Assembly: GCA_021805565.1 (NCBI GenBank)
Contig: JAJZFA010000032.1
Location: forward strand, 1 to 45,407
Source: Pseudomonadota bacterium
GTDB lineage: Bacteria; Pseudomonadota; Alphaproteobacteria; Acetobacterales; Acetobacteraceae
Reading direction: 5' to 3'
DNA: 45,407 nt
Shown one piece after another: positions 36,684-45,389 of the stretch. Numbering within the stretch: the first letter of the stretch is position 1; every line of letters begins with the position of its first letter. The notes below the pieces were generated by a model. It was not told where the DNA came from and did not search any database. It saw only the letters and a list, made by a program, of their open reading frames with translations. The translations under genes and the position numbers were made by a program.

Positions 36684-38393
36684 TTAGAAGGTTGTGCCGG
36701 CGAGCATCGACAGGTGTTCGGTAACGGGACCGAGCGCGATGGCGGGAAGGAAGGTCAGGCCGCCGGTGATCAGGATGACGCCGATGACCAGGCCGACGAA
36801 CAGGCCGCCGTCGGTCGGGAAAGTGCCGGCCGAGGTCGGGACGATCTTTTTGGCAGCCAGCGACCCGGCGATAGCAAGCATGGGGACAATCATCAGGAAG
36901 CGGCCGATGAACATCGCGATGCCCAGGGTCGAGTTCCAGAACGGCGTATTGGCCGACAGGCCGGCGAAGGCGCTGCCATTGTTGCCGGTCGCCGAGACGT
37001 AAGCATACAGCGCCTCGGAGAACCCGTGCGGGCCGGCGTTGGACAGCGCGCTGACGCCCGGCTGGATGACCACGGCCAGGGCGGTGAACCCGAGGATGGA
37101 CAGCGGCAGGATCAGGATCGCCAGCATCGCCATCTTGACCTCTTTCGCCTCCAGCTTTTTGCCGAGGTATTCCGGAGTGCGCCCGACCATCAGCCCGGCC
37201 ACGAACATGGCCACGATGACGAACAGCAGCATGCCGTACAGCCCGGATCCGACGCCGCCGAAGATAATTTCGCCCAGCATGATGTTGATCATCGGGATCA
37301 TGCCGGCCAGCGGAGTCAGGCTATCCAGCATGGAATTGATGGCACCGCAGGACGCGTCGGTCGTGATGGTGGAGAACAACGCGGAATTGGCGATGCCGAA
37401 ACGGACGTCCTTACCTTCCATATTGCCCGCCAGATGATCGAGCGGCAGATGCGCGAGCAGCGGATTGCCCGCCGCTTCCGACCAGTAAACGACCGCGGTT
37501 CCGGCGAGGAACAGCAGGCCCATGACGGCAAAGATCGCCCAGCCCTGCCGCTGATCCCCGGCCATCCGGCCGAAGACGTTGGTCAGTGCGCCACCGATCG
37601 AGAAGATCAGCAGCATCTGGATCAGGTTGGTCAGCGCCGTCGGGTTTTCGAACGGATGGGCGGAATTGGCGTTGAAGAACCCGCCGCCGTTGGTCCCCAG
37701 CATTTTGATCGCTTCCTGCGATGCGACCGGACCCTGGGCGATGAGTTGCTTGCCGCCTTCCAGCGTTGCGACATCGGTATAGGCCGACAGGTTTTGCGGC
37801 ACGCCCTGCCAGACCATCGCCAGCGCGACGACGATGCAAACGGGCAGCAGCACATACAGCGTGCAACGGGTCATATCGACCCAGAAATTACCCACGGTTT
37901 TCGCCGACCGCCGGGTAAACCCACGGATCAGCGCGAGGGCCAGCGCGATGCCGGTCGCGGCGCTGAGGAAGTTATGCACCGTCAGGCCGGCCATTTCGAC
38001 GAGGTAACTCAGCGTTGTTTCGGGCGTGTAAGATTGCCAGTTCGTGTTCGTCACGAAACTGACCGACGTGTTGAACGCCAGATCGGGCGACACCGCGTCC
38101 AGATGCTGCGGGTTGAACGGCAAAACCGCCTGGAACCGTTGCAGCGCGTACAGCACGACAAACCCGGCGAAGCTGAACACCAGCATCGCGACGGCGTAAA
38201 CGACCCAGTGCTGTTCCCGCGTGTCGTCCACGCCGGACAGGCGATACAGGCCGCGTTCGAGCGGCCTGAGAATGGGCGACAGCAAAGTACGCTCGCCCGC
38301 GAACACGCGGGTCATGTAGCCCCCCAGCGGTTTGACGAGGAGCGTAAGCAAGACGCAGAACAGCGCGACCTGTAGCCAGCCATTGAGTGTCAT
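36684..38393 (-). CDS. kdpA: Potassium-transporting ATPase subunit A
   Basis: 569-aa potassium-binding channel-like subunit of KdpFABC, related to Trk/Ktr transporters with four pore repeats. Selectivity-filter segments are visible: [44 protein letters not shown] and [16 protein letters not shown]. Multiple membrane helices, full length, ATG at 38393. It is preceded by an unusual 204-bp gap after kdpF that holds a palindromic element. Confidence 0.98.
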   Translation of the reverse strand: MTLNGWLQVALFCVLLTLLVKPLGGYMTRVFAGERTLLSPILRPLERGLYRLSGVDDTREQHWVVYAVAMLVFSFAGFVVLYALQRFQAVLPFNPQHLDAVSPDLAFNTSVSFVTNTNWQSYTPETTLSYLVEMAGLTVHNFLSAATGIALALALIRGFTRRSAKTVGNFWVDMTRCTLYVLLPVCIVVALAMVWQGVPQNLSAYTDVATLEGGKQLIAQGPVASQEAIKMLGTNGGGFFNANSAHPFENPTALTNLIQMLLIFSIGGALTNVFGRMAGDQRQGWAIFAVMGLLFLAGTAVVYWSEAAGNPLLAHLPLDHLAGNMEGKDVRFGIANSALFSTITTDASCGAINSMLDSLTPLAGMIPMINIMLGEIIFGGVGSGLYGMLLFVIVAMFVAGLMVGRTPEYLGKKLEAKEVKMAMLAILILPLSILGFTALAVVIQPGVSALSNAGPHGFSEALYAYVSATGNNGSAFAGLSANTPFWNSTLGIAMFIGRFLMIVPMLAIAGSLAAKKIVPTSAGTFPTDGGLFVGLVIGVILITGGLTFLPAIALGPVTEHLSMLAGTTF

Positions 38394-38490
38394 CGAAAGG
38401 GATTTCCGTTTCTGACAGCGTTGTCCGATGGACCCGGTTCGCCGGAATGCAGTGCCGGGTCGGGTCCGCCAGCCTTGATTGGATAAACCG

Positions 38491-38601
38491 CTAGTGTCCT
38501 GCCCCTGAAATGCCTACCCATTTCAGGGACCAGCAGGCCACTAAAAACAAAGACCTGGTGTCCCGACGCGGGGTGACGACAGTTGCGAACCGAGACACTA
38601 G
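38491..38601. mobile_element. MITE-like palindromic insertion between kdpF and kdpA
   Basis: The 111-bp segment begins CTAGTGTC and ends GACACTAG, a perfect terminal inverted repeat. Nested at its left, 38492-38543 is itself a hairpin: CCCTGAAATG (38503-38512) pairs with CATTTCAGGG (38519-38528), with outer TAGTGTCCTGC matching GCAGGCCACTA. TA at both ends of the repeats recalls the TA target preference of IS630/Tc1-type elements. The kdpF stop codon (38598-38600) lies in the right terminal repeat. The hairpin might lower read-through from kdpF into kdpA. No transposase is present. Confidence 0.6.
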
Positions 38602-38687
38602 AATCGTTCCGGCATGATCAGCGCGACCACAAGATAACCGAGGATGAAGACGGTAACGACGCCGCCAAGACCATAATCCAGTATCAT
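38598..38687 (-). CDS. kdpF: KdpF small membrane subunit
   Basis: 29-aa peptide. ATG at 38687, a single membrane helix (GLGGVVTVFILGYLVVALI) and the characteristic KdpF ending MPERF. KdpF stabilises the KdpABC complex. It starts 10 bases after the upstream 27-aa ORF, and its stop falls in the terminal repeat of the palindromic insertion. Too short for routine gene finding but recognisable by position and ending. Confidence 0.88.
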   Translation of the reverse strand: MILDYGLGGVVTVFILGYLVVALIMPERF

Positions 38688-38697
38688 TGTCGGTGTC

Positions 38698-38781
38698 CTA
38701 AAGATGATCGCAGGCAAATGCGTATAGGACGCAGATATACAGGCACGCCGCGCCGGTCAGGATGTAGATAACGTCCAACAT
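38698..38781 (-). CDS. 27-aa membrane peptide at head of kdp operon
   Basis: ATG at 38781; one predicted helix (LDVIYILTGAACLYICVLYA) ending in the short tail FACDHL. Similar one-helix peptides ending in a -CDxL tail occur just upstream of kdpF in many proteobacterial kdp operons (recalled pattern, not searched). A purine-rich GGAG lies 9-12 bases upstream. Role unknown; possibly a second small regulator or stabiliser of the Kdp pump. Confidence 0.6.
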   Translation of the reverse strand: MLDVIYILTGAACLYICVLYAFACDHL

Positions 38782-39011
38782 TAGGGGTGCTCCATGCCGA
38801 CCGCCCTAACGGCAAGCCGGACGATCGGTTCGATGCTCCGGAAAATAGGCCGCCCGGCCGATACAAACCATGCGGGTCGAACGCCCGCGATATAGGATTT
38901 GCATATAAATACGGGACCCCGGCGACTCACCCGGCCTTCCGGTGACACCGGCCCTTGGTTTTCACTTCCGGGGATGAGATAACCCCTCAGACATAGCAAA
39001 CGGGGGAAACA

Positions 39012-39788
39012 ATGGCACTTCTAGACGGCAAGGTCGGAATCGTAACGGGCGCCGCGTCCGGCATCGGCGCGGCCACCGCGCGCGTGCTCGCCCGCGAAGG
39101 CGCGAAGCTGGTGCTGACCGACATCGACGATGCCGCCGGATCGGCGCTGGCCGAGGAAATCGGCGGAGTCTATCTGCACCACGACGTAGCGGAAGAAGAC
39201 GGCTGGCCGGCGGTCATCGCCGCCGCCGACCGGTTCGGCCGGCTGGATATCATGGTGGCCAACGCCGGCATCGGCATCATGGGTCCGGCCATCGACATGT
39301 CGCTGAAAGACTGGCGCCGCCAGATGGCGATCAACGTCGATGGCGTGTTCCTGTCGGTCAAATATTGCATTCCGGCGATGCGCCGCGCGGGCAACGGCGG
39401 CTCGATCGTCATGCTATCCTCGGTCGCCGGGCTGCGCGGTTCGGCCGGGCTGGCGGGCTACAGCGCGACCAAGGGCGCGGTGCGCCTGTTCGCCAAATCC
39501 ATGGCGATGGAATGCGCCCAGGCCGGCGACGGAATCCGGGTGAACTCGGTGCATCCGGGAATCATCGCCACCCCGATCTGGACCAAAATTCCCGCCCGAT
39601 CGAACCAGCCCATCGACCCCTATGCCATGGCCGAAGCCACCGTGCCGCTCGGCAAGGCCGGCGAGGCATCGGAAATCGCCGACGGAATCCTGTTCCTGGC
39701 ATCCGGCATGTCCAGCCATATCACCGGTTCGGAACTGGTCATCGATGGCGGCATGACCGCCGGACGGGTGACCCGCCTGGCGCAGTAA
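39012..39788 (+). CDS. SDR family oxidoreductase
   Basis: 258-aa short-chain dehydrogenase/reductase of classical type. The cofactor motif is TGAASGIGAATA (T-G-x3-G-x-G) with NAD preference suggested by the aspartate in VLTDIDD. The active site is N (VANAGIG), S (MLSSVAGL) and YSATK (Y-x3-K). The C-terminal GSELVIDGGMTAG is usual. A GGGGGAAACA ribosome site precedes the ATG. It is divergent from the kdp operon and convergent with the histidine kinase. Substrate unknown. Confidence 0.92.
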   Translation: MALLDGKVGIVTGAASGIGAATARVLAREGAKLVLTDIDDAAGSALAEEIGGVYLHHDVAEEDGWPAVIAAADRFGRLDIMVANAGIGIMGPAIDMSLKDWRRQMAINVDGVFLSVKYCIPAMRRAGNGGSIVMLSSVAGLRGSAGLAGYSATKGAVRLFAKSMAMECAQAGDGIRVNSVHPGIIATPIWTKIPARSNQPIDPYAMAEATVPLGKAGEASEIADGILFLASGMSSHITGSELVIDGGMTAGRVTRLAQ

Positions 39789-39806
39789 CGCCCGGCACCC
39801 GGGCCG

Positions 39807-41543
39807 TCAGCCGGCCCGCATCCGCATTTGTTTTGAACTAGATATCATCTTGTTGATTTTGTCGGCCAGCGTGTGCAGCGAGAACGGCTTGGTCAGTATG
39901 TCCATCCGGGAATCGAACTGCCCGCGCCGCGTCGCGATCTCGTCGGCATAACCCGTAATGAACAAGACATGAAGATCCGGGCGCAGCGCGATCGCCGCAT
40001 CCGCGAGCTGGCGCCCGTTCATACCATTTGGCAGGCCGACATCGGTGATCAGCAAATTCACCCGGTTGCCCGATTCCAGAATGCGCAGCCCTTCCGGACC
40101 GTCCTCGGCCTCCAGGGCGGCATAGCCGAGGTCGCTCAAGACCTCGCACACCAGCATACGCACCGTCGCCTCGTCATCGACCACCAGAACCCGCTCGCCG
40201 TGACCAACGCTTTCCATGGGTTTGACCCCGGTATCGGTGTTGTCCGCCGTCGCCAGTCCCATTTGGCGTGGCAGAAAGATGGAGACCGTCGTGCCGCATC
40301 CGATGGCGCTGTCGATGCGGACATGGCCGCCCGATTGTTTCGCGAACCCATAGACCATCGAAAGTCCAAGCCCGGTGCCCTCGCCGGTCGGCTTCGTCGT
40401 AAAAAACGGTTCGAACGCCCGGCCAACGACCTCCGGACTCATGCCGGTGCCGGTGTCGGCCACACGCACCACGACGTAATCGCCCGGTTCGGCGTCCGCC
40501 CAGTCCGGCACGGCGGTATCGCCGATCGCGGCATGCGCGGTTTCCAGCGTCAGCGTCCCGCCATCCGGCATCGCGTCGCGCGCATTGATCGCCAGATTCA
40601 GCAGCGCGCTTTCCAACTGGTTCGGATCGCACAGCGCGGTCCACAGCCCATCCGGCAAAACGGTGCGCACGCCGATCGCCGGCCCGACCGTACGCTTTAT
40701 TAGTTCGCTCAGGCCGGCAACCAGCGCATTGGCGTCGGTGGGTCTGGGAGTCAGGGTCTGCCTGCGGGAAAACGCCAGCAGCCGGTGCGTCAGAGTGGCC
40801 GCTCGCCCCGTCGCGGTGGATGCCAGCGACACATAGCGCTCCAGTTCGCCGAACCGGTTTTGGCCTATCCTGACTTTCAACAGTTCCAGGCTGCCCGAGA
40901 TACCCGCCAGCATATTGTTGAAATCATGGGCCAGTCCGCCCGTCAACTGGCCCACCGCTTCCATTTTCTGAGCCTGGCGCAACGCCCCCTCGGCCTTTTC
41001 CCGTTCGAACATCTGATTGTGCAGCGCCACGTTGGTCGCTTCCAGTTCGCGGGTGCGCAAAATGACCATTTTCTCCAGCGTGGCGGCAGCGGCCGCCCGT
41101 GCGGCGTCGGCGGCCCGCACCTCATACTGGCGGCGGCGGCTGCGAAGGGCCGCCAGCGATGCGCTGACAATCGTCAGCGCATCCATCGGCCGCTGCAGCA
41201 GCGTCGCGTTGCGGAGTTTGATCATTGTCGCCTGACGCCAGCGCAGCCAGCCGGATTCGCTGTCGTTGGCCGTCAGGACAATAAACGGCATGTCCGACCA
41301 CGCCGGCTGACGATCGATCCAGGCAATCAGGGTACGCAGTTCCGCGTTGCGCAGACCCTCTTCCGCCGCGATCACCGCACCGGCACCGCACCCGGTCTGC
41401 AGCGCCGCCACCAGAGCAGCCAGCCCGTCGCAGATCAGCGTTTGCAACCCCGAACGGCCGAGCACCTCGGCGAGGGCCGGGGCATCCCGGCCAGTCGGCG
41501 CCAGAATAAGGATGATTTCGTCCGCGCCGTCAGTGGCTGTCAT
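39807..41543 (-). CDS. Hybrid sensor histidine kinase / response regulator
   Basis: 578-aa cytoplasmic kinase with no membrane segment. Residues 1-130 form a receiver-like domain lacking the phospho-acceptor aspartate (GAVIAAEEGL at that site, then QPAWSDMPFIVLTA). A coiled coil spans about 140-195. The histidine kinase core has H206 in GGLAHDFNNMLAG and ATPase boxes (LLNLAINARDAMPDGG, GTGLGLSMVYGFAKQSGG). A C-terminal true receiver follows (VLVVDDEATVRM, ITDVGLPNGMNG, ILTKPFS). Its start overlaps the kaiC-like stop by 14 bases, so the two proteins are probably made together and may form one signalling pathway. Confidence 0.92.
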   Translation of the reverse strand: MTATDGADEIILILAPTGRDAPALAEVLGRSGLQTLICDGLAALVAALQTGCGAGAVIAAEEGLRNAELRTLIAWIDRQPAWSDMPFIVLTANDSESGWLRWRQATMIKLRNATLLQRPMDALTIVSASLAALRSRRRQYEVRAADAARAAAAATLEKMVILRTRELEATNVALHNQMFEREKAEGALRQAQKMEAVGQLTGGLAHDFNNMLAGISGSLELLKVRIGQNRFGELERYVSLASTATGRAATLTHRLLAFSRRQTLTPRPTDANALVAGLSELIKRTVGPAIGVRTVLPDGLWTALCDPNQLESALLNLAINARDAMPDGGTLTLETAHAAIGDTAVPDWADAEPGDYVVVRVADTGTGMSPEVVGRAFEPFFTTKPTGEGTGLGLSMVYGFAKQSGGHVRIDSAIGCGTTVSIFLPRQMGLATADNTDTGVKPMESVGHGERVLVVDDEATVRMLVCEVLSDLGYAALEAEDGPEGLRILESGNRVNLLITDVGLPNGMNGRQLADAAIALRPDLHVLFITGYADEIATRRGQFDSRMDILTKPFSLHTLADKINKMISSSKQMRMRAG

Positions 41544-43057
41544 CAGTGTTCTCGGTCAGAAGCGGCTCGCGCTCCCCCACGTAACGCGGCGTGCCCGAGA
41601 AGATGCCGGTAAACTGTGTGAGAGGCGGCCCCACCGATATGCCAGCGGCCGACAGCCTGAACTCGCGGATCGTGTGTTCATGATTGCCGCTGCGCTTTTT
41701 CACCACCGACAATGCCCGCCTGACGCTTCCATCCGCCTCGAAATAGCGCAGCATGATCACGGCATCGCTCAGATAACTGATGTCGAGCGGTGTATCCATC
41801 GGTCCGACCAGCCCGTGCTGGGCCAGCACCAGGATGGTCAGAACGCCAAGCTGGCTGAGGTAACTGAGCAGTTCGTGCATTTGCAGGATCAGGAAACGGC
41901 CGTCGGGAATGGCGTTCAGATACCCGTTCAGGCTGTCGATCACGACAATGCGGGCGCCGTCCGCTTCGACGGCCTGGCGCACCATATGTGCGAAGCCGCC
42001 GGGCGAAACCTCCGCCGGGTCGATCTGCTGAATGCGCACAAGCCCGCTGTCGATGACCGATTGCAGCGGCAGGCCGATCGTTCTTGCCCTGGCGTCGATC
42101 GTACCGCGCCCCTCGTCGAACGCGAAAATGACGCTGTGTTCCCCCCGAATGGCGGCGGTTACGGCGAAGGTCAGTGCCAGCGACGATTTGCCGACGCCGG
42201 CACCGCCGATGAACAAGGCATTGGTGCCTCGCTCCAGACCGCCCCCCAGCATCAAATCCAGTTCCGCATTGCCGCTCGGGGTGAAATCGCCGGCAAATGC
42301 CTTGTGATGTTCGGAGGCGATCAGGCGCGGAAAGATCGTCAGTCCGCCGGTTTCGATCATGAAATCGTGAAAGCCGGCCCGATAGCGCGTGCCCCGCATC
42401 TTGACGATACGAAGGCGCCGGCGTTCGGCCCCGTAATCGACCGGAATTTGTTCCAGCAGCACAACCCCGTGGCAAATGGAATGAAGTTGCAGGTCGTTTT
42501 GCGCCGACGACAAATCGTCCAGCAGGACAACGGTGGTTCCGCGGCCGTTGAAAAAATGTTTGATGGCGAGGATTTGTCGCCGGTAGCGTAACGGGCTTTG
42601 CGCCAGCAGCCGCACTTCCGACAGGCTGTCGAACACCACGCGCGTCGGGCGGGTTTCCTTGACGCGCTCGAAAATCGCCTGCATCGTTTCGCCGAGTTCC
42701 AGCATCCGCCGGATGCAGAACCGTCAGTTCGTTGAGCGGGTCCAGGGTTGTCCCCGGCGTGAACAGCTCCAGGATTTCAACGCCATCCAGCGTCCAACCA
42801 TGGCGTTCGGCGGTGATGGTCAGTTCGGCGTTGGTCTCGGACAGCGTGACATACATCGTCCGTTCGTGCCGACGCACGCCGTCGATCAGGAACTGAAGCG
42901 CCAGGGTCGTCTTGCCGGTTCCCGGACGGCCTTCGTACAAATACAGGCGATCCCGGTCCAGACCGCCGCCGAGTATATCGTCCAGGCCGGTATTTCCGGT
43001 GGAAATCCGGCCGTTTACTGGGGACTGGCTTGTTTCATTATTGTAAATTTTGATCAT
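41530..43057 (-). pseudogene. kaiC: KaiC-like double ATPase, frameshifted
   Basis: Two RecA-like KaiC domains encoded in two frames. Domain 1 starts at ATG 43057: GLDDILGGGLDRDRL, Walker A GRPGTGKTTLALQF, then VTLSETNAEL and ELTVLHPA. The frame must then shift by one base (extra base within 42703-42706) to reach LELGETMQAIFERV. The second frame has its own ATG (42705), carries the rest of domain 1 and all of domain 2 (GGAGVGKSSLAL, FAFDEGRGTI), and ends at 41530. Corrected length is about 508 aa, near KaiC. The residues aligning with the KaiC phosphosites read Ser-Tyr (DISYLSDAV). It could still make two proteins, or the shift could be an assembly error. Confidence 0.8.
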
Positions 43058-43086
43058 ATGCAGTCTGTCCCCATATCCACTGGCCA

Positions 43087-43120
43087 GACTATCAAACTAA
43101 ACATTATCTTAATTATAGTC
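43087..43120 (-). promoter_or_regulatory. Putative kaiC-like promoter with dyad
   Basis: On the minus strand a perfect -10 hexamer TATAAT (43112-43117) lies 55 bases upstream of the ATG at 43057, in a notably AT-rich patch. The -35 match is poor. GACTAT (43087-43092) and ATAGTC (43115-43120) form an inverted repeat that overlaps the -10 and could be an operator. Confidence 0.4.
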
Positions 43121-43280
43121 AACGATCCGTGTTTTTAGAAAATTTTCTTATTAGACGCTTTAACAAGCGGGTGCTCGCTGTCGCGCGCGCCTGAATTTCG
43201 CCAGCACGCGAAAATCAAGCCAGCAGTCCATCCCCCCTGTCACGCCTCTGGCCCTCGCGCACGCACCCCAGGTTCCCCCC

Positions 43281-43372
43281 GCATGTCCTGACCGGGCTAG
43301 CCCCGGTCACCCACGACTTCGGGACACCAACGCAAGAAAGTTGTGGGTCGGCGAGCCAAGCCCGGCGATGAC
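43281..43372. repeat. Palindromic intergenic repeat, copy 1
   Basis: Imperfect hairpin: the left arm 43292-43319 (CCGGGCTAG ... CCCACGACTT) pairs with the right arm 43338-43365 (AAGTTGTGGGTCGGCGAGCC, then AAGCCCGG). The outer segments resemble the element at 44930-45024 (shared GACAT/GTCAT-GCCGGGC-TGG pattern). It lies in the 455-bp stretch between the kaiC-like gene and the peptide at 43513, which holds no other gene I can support. Open frames across it look spurious. Confidence 0.6.
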
Positions 43373-43512
43373 AGAAGCGGAAACCACGCCTGACCGCCTT
43401 CACTTTAATGCCCCGCTGCACAGTCGGATCGGATTGCATCGGAAAAGTCAAACGCGTATCGTGATTTTACAGGAAAAGCATAGTCTGAACTTCGTAACCG
43501 GGAGTCTTTACG

Positions 43513-43626
43513 ATGAAGTCATTATTGCTCGGCCTCGCCTTGATCGCGGCGACCGATAGCGGAGCCCTCGCCTATTTTGCCGTGACCGCCCGTCCCGCAT
43601 CGGCCTGCGGCATTCCTGGTCAGTGA
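43513..43626 (+). CDS. 37-aa exported peptide (tentative)
   Basis: ATG at 43513 opens a short frame with a basic N-terminus and hydrophobic stretch (KSLLLGLALIAATDSGALAY) and ends ASACGIPGQ, with ASAC as a possible lipobox-like site or signal-peptidase site. Similar tiny exported peptides are common in this lineage. The ribosome site is weak (GGGAG about 10 bases upstream). No family known. Confidence 0.4.
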   Translation: MKSLLLGLALIAATDSGALAYFAVTARPASACGIPGQ

Positions 43627-43835
43627 CCGACCCCGCCATACGGTAACCGTCGCGGCGGGACATAGTCGAACCGCGGCCTCAACGGGTTGCCGCGTTGGTC
43701 GCGGCGAAGGCGGATCGTCGGACCTGACCCGCGCATGCCCCCCCTAATACATGTACGGCCGGCATATCGATTTTTAAGCCGGCGCAGGTTGCACCGGGGC
43801 CGTTAACCGCCCCCGATCCCCACCTGCGACAATTA

Positions 43836-43864
43836 TTGACATATTTCCTATAACGATCTAGATA
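43836..43864 (+). promoter_or_regulatory. Putative promoter, near-leaderless
   Basis: A perfect -35 TTGACA (43836-43841) is followed after 17 bases by TAGATA (43859-43864), only 7 bases before the ATG at 43872. If used, the mRNA would begin at or next to the start codon. The -10 match is only partial. Confidence 0.35.
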
Positions 43865-43871
43865 TCAAGGA

Positions 43872-44822
43872 ATGGAAACCTCGCCCCCGCCCCGCCCGGC
43901 CATCGACCTCATGCCGGCGCTGTACTACCAGTTGATCCATACCCTGACGGCGCTGCTGCCGCCGCCGCTGGACGATACCCCGGCCGCGCTGCGCGCGCGC
44001 GACCTGACCGCCGTCGCCAAGGTCGCATCGCTGGCGCCTGTCAACGCCGATGAGGCGGATATCGCCGCCCACTGCATCGCCGCCCGCGCCCAGGCGGAGG
44101 ATGTGCTGCGGCTGGTCCACAAACACGACCACGACTCTGTATTGGTGGCAAAACTGAACAGGCAATACGCATCGATGATGCGGCTATGGCTGGCTGTGCA
44201 TGCTCGGCTGCGGCGGGTGCAGTCCGAACGCCGCAAGCGCGATGCCAATCCCGAGACGGCGAATGAGGACGCCTGGGCGCGGTATATCGCCGAACGATCG
44301 ATGCTGGATGTGGTGCTGGCCCAGCCCGGCGCCGAACCGGCCGAACCGGTGCGGCCGCACCGGGCGCCGGTTGCCCGTCCGGCCGTGGCCCCCGTTGCCC
44401 GTCCGGCGGCAGTGCCGGCGACAACCGTCCCGGAAATTGCGACAAAATCTCACAACACGGCTTTTGAGACGCAGATGAACGCCCTCCGCCCCAAAGCGCG
44501 GAAACGCCCAACCCTGCACGCGACCCTGCTCGGCACCACGACTCTGACCCCGGCGGACTACCAGACGCGGCTTGCGGTCAACGGCCTGGTCGGCGCGGCG
44601 ATGACGGCGGCGGCGGATCGAATGGCCAGACTGGCCGCGCCGGGGGAATACGTCTCGGAAAATAAGATAGATCCTCATGGCGTGGCTTTTGAGACGTGGT
44701 TGAGCGCCGAAACCCCCAGCAGCCCAGGCGACGCCACCCTGCGCGAGATCATGCGCGAGATCATGGGCATGCCGCTGAAAGGTCCGAAACGCGGCCTGGG
44801 AATGCTCCGCCACATACTATGA
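43872..44822 (+). CDS. Hypothetical protein, three-part architecture
   Basis: 316-aa protein of unknown function. Residues 10-130 form a helical region (LMPALYYQLIHTLTALLPPP, then HCIAARAQAEDVLRLVHKH and LNRQYASMMRLWLAVHARL). Residues 150-195 are a Pro/Ala/Val-rich linker with repeated VARPA. The C-terminal part has helical segments (LAVNGLVGAAMTAAADRMA, LREIMREIMGMPLKGPKRG). A short phrase recurs (NTAFETQMNA and GVAFETWLSA), with the same bases GGCTTTTGAGACG. AAGGA touches the ATG, too close for a normal ribosome site. No signal peptide or enzyme motif is visible. Confidence 0.65.
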   Translation: METSPPPRPAIDLMPALYYQLIHTLTALLPPPLDDTPAALRARDLTAVAKVASLAPVNADEADIAAHCIAARAQAEDVLRLVHKHDHDSVLVAKLNRQYASMMRLWLAVHARLRRVQSERRKRDANPETANEDAWARYIAERSMLDVVLAQPGAEPAEPVRPHRAPVARPAVAPVARPAAVPATTVPEIATKSHNTAFETQMNALRPKARKRPTLHATLLGTTTLTPADYQTRLAVNGLVGAAMTAAADRMARLAAPGEYVSENKIDPHGVAFETWLSAETPSSPGDATLREIMREIMGMPLKGPKRGLGMLRHIL

Positions 44823-44929
44823 TCCGCGGCCGGCCGGGTTCGCCACGGCATTTCGAAGTCGCCGTCGCCGGACAAACCTTCTGACCGAGCTTGCCTGTTT
44901 CAAAAATGTGCTCGGGCGCCAGTTCTTGT

Positions 44930-45024
44930 CCCGTGTCGTGGCCGGACCTGACCGCCTACCCATGACTGCCCTACGTTTGTATTCAGGGGTCGTAGCCGAA
45001 CCACGCCCGGCCATGTCACACGGG
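44930..45024. repeat. Palindromic intergenic repeat, copy 2
   Basis: CCCGTGTCGTGGCCGG (44930-44945) pairs with CCGGCCATGTCACACGGG (45007-45024), and the interior also pairs partially (TACCCATGAC with GGGGTCGTAG). It shares the GACAT-GCCGGGC-TGG arm pattern with the element at 43281-43372. It occupies most of the gene-free stretch 44823-45161, in which I see nothing else. Confidence 0.5.
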
Positions 45025-45161
45025 AAAACCAGGCCTGACACCCCATTGCCCTGAGTGGTTCCCTCACCATCCTGGACAAGCGTTTAGCCTCCGTGGCACC
45101 TTATTGGCTTACACCCCAAAGGATGACCATGTGCGTGCCTGCATCGGTATGGCGGCGCTGA

Positions 45162-45275
45162 TAAGGCAACGCTGGCAAATAAGTGCGTCAGCACGCCAGC
45201 AAAGTTGCCGAGCAAAACATGAGCTTAGGGCATGCCCGACACCGCAATCCGAAGCGATAGTTGTTGGGCATGGCC
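45162..45275. repeat. 114-bp structured repeat, tandem copy 1
   Basis: Identical to the next copy and the same length as the solo copy at 15191. Folded on the plus strand the 5' half pairs GGCAAC with GTTGCC and GCTGGC with GCCAGC, topped by GTGC-GTCA-GCAC. The 3' half pairs GGGCATGCCCGACA with TGTTGGGCATGGCC at 13 of 14 positions. No coding potential. Confidence 0.9.
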
Positions 45276-45389
45276 TAAGGCAACGCTGGCAAATAAGTGC
45301 GTCAGCACGCCAGCAAAGTTGCCGAGCAAAACATGAGCTTAGGGCATGCCCGACACCGCAATCCGAAGCGATAGTTGTTGGGCATGGCC
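45276..45389. repeat. 114-bp structured repeat, tandem copy 2
   Basis: Exact 114-base repeat of 45162-45275 with no spacer between units. Perfect identity suggests recent duplication or ongoing homogenisation. Confidence 0.92.

Noticed and set aside
33974-38375. Very long plus-strand frames opposite kdpB and kdpA
   Set aside because: Antisense shadows of conserved kdp genes; His/Arg/Gln-rich translations with no motifs.
41678-42702. Continuation of the first KaiC frame past the shift as a real C-terminus
   Set aside because: After residue ~118 the translation turns into Arg/Gly/Pro-rich sequence typical of an out-of-frame reading, while the other frame holds the conserved KaiC second domain.
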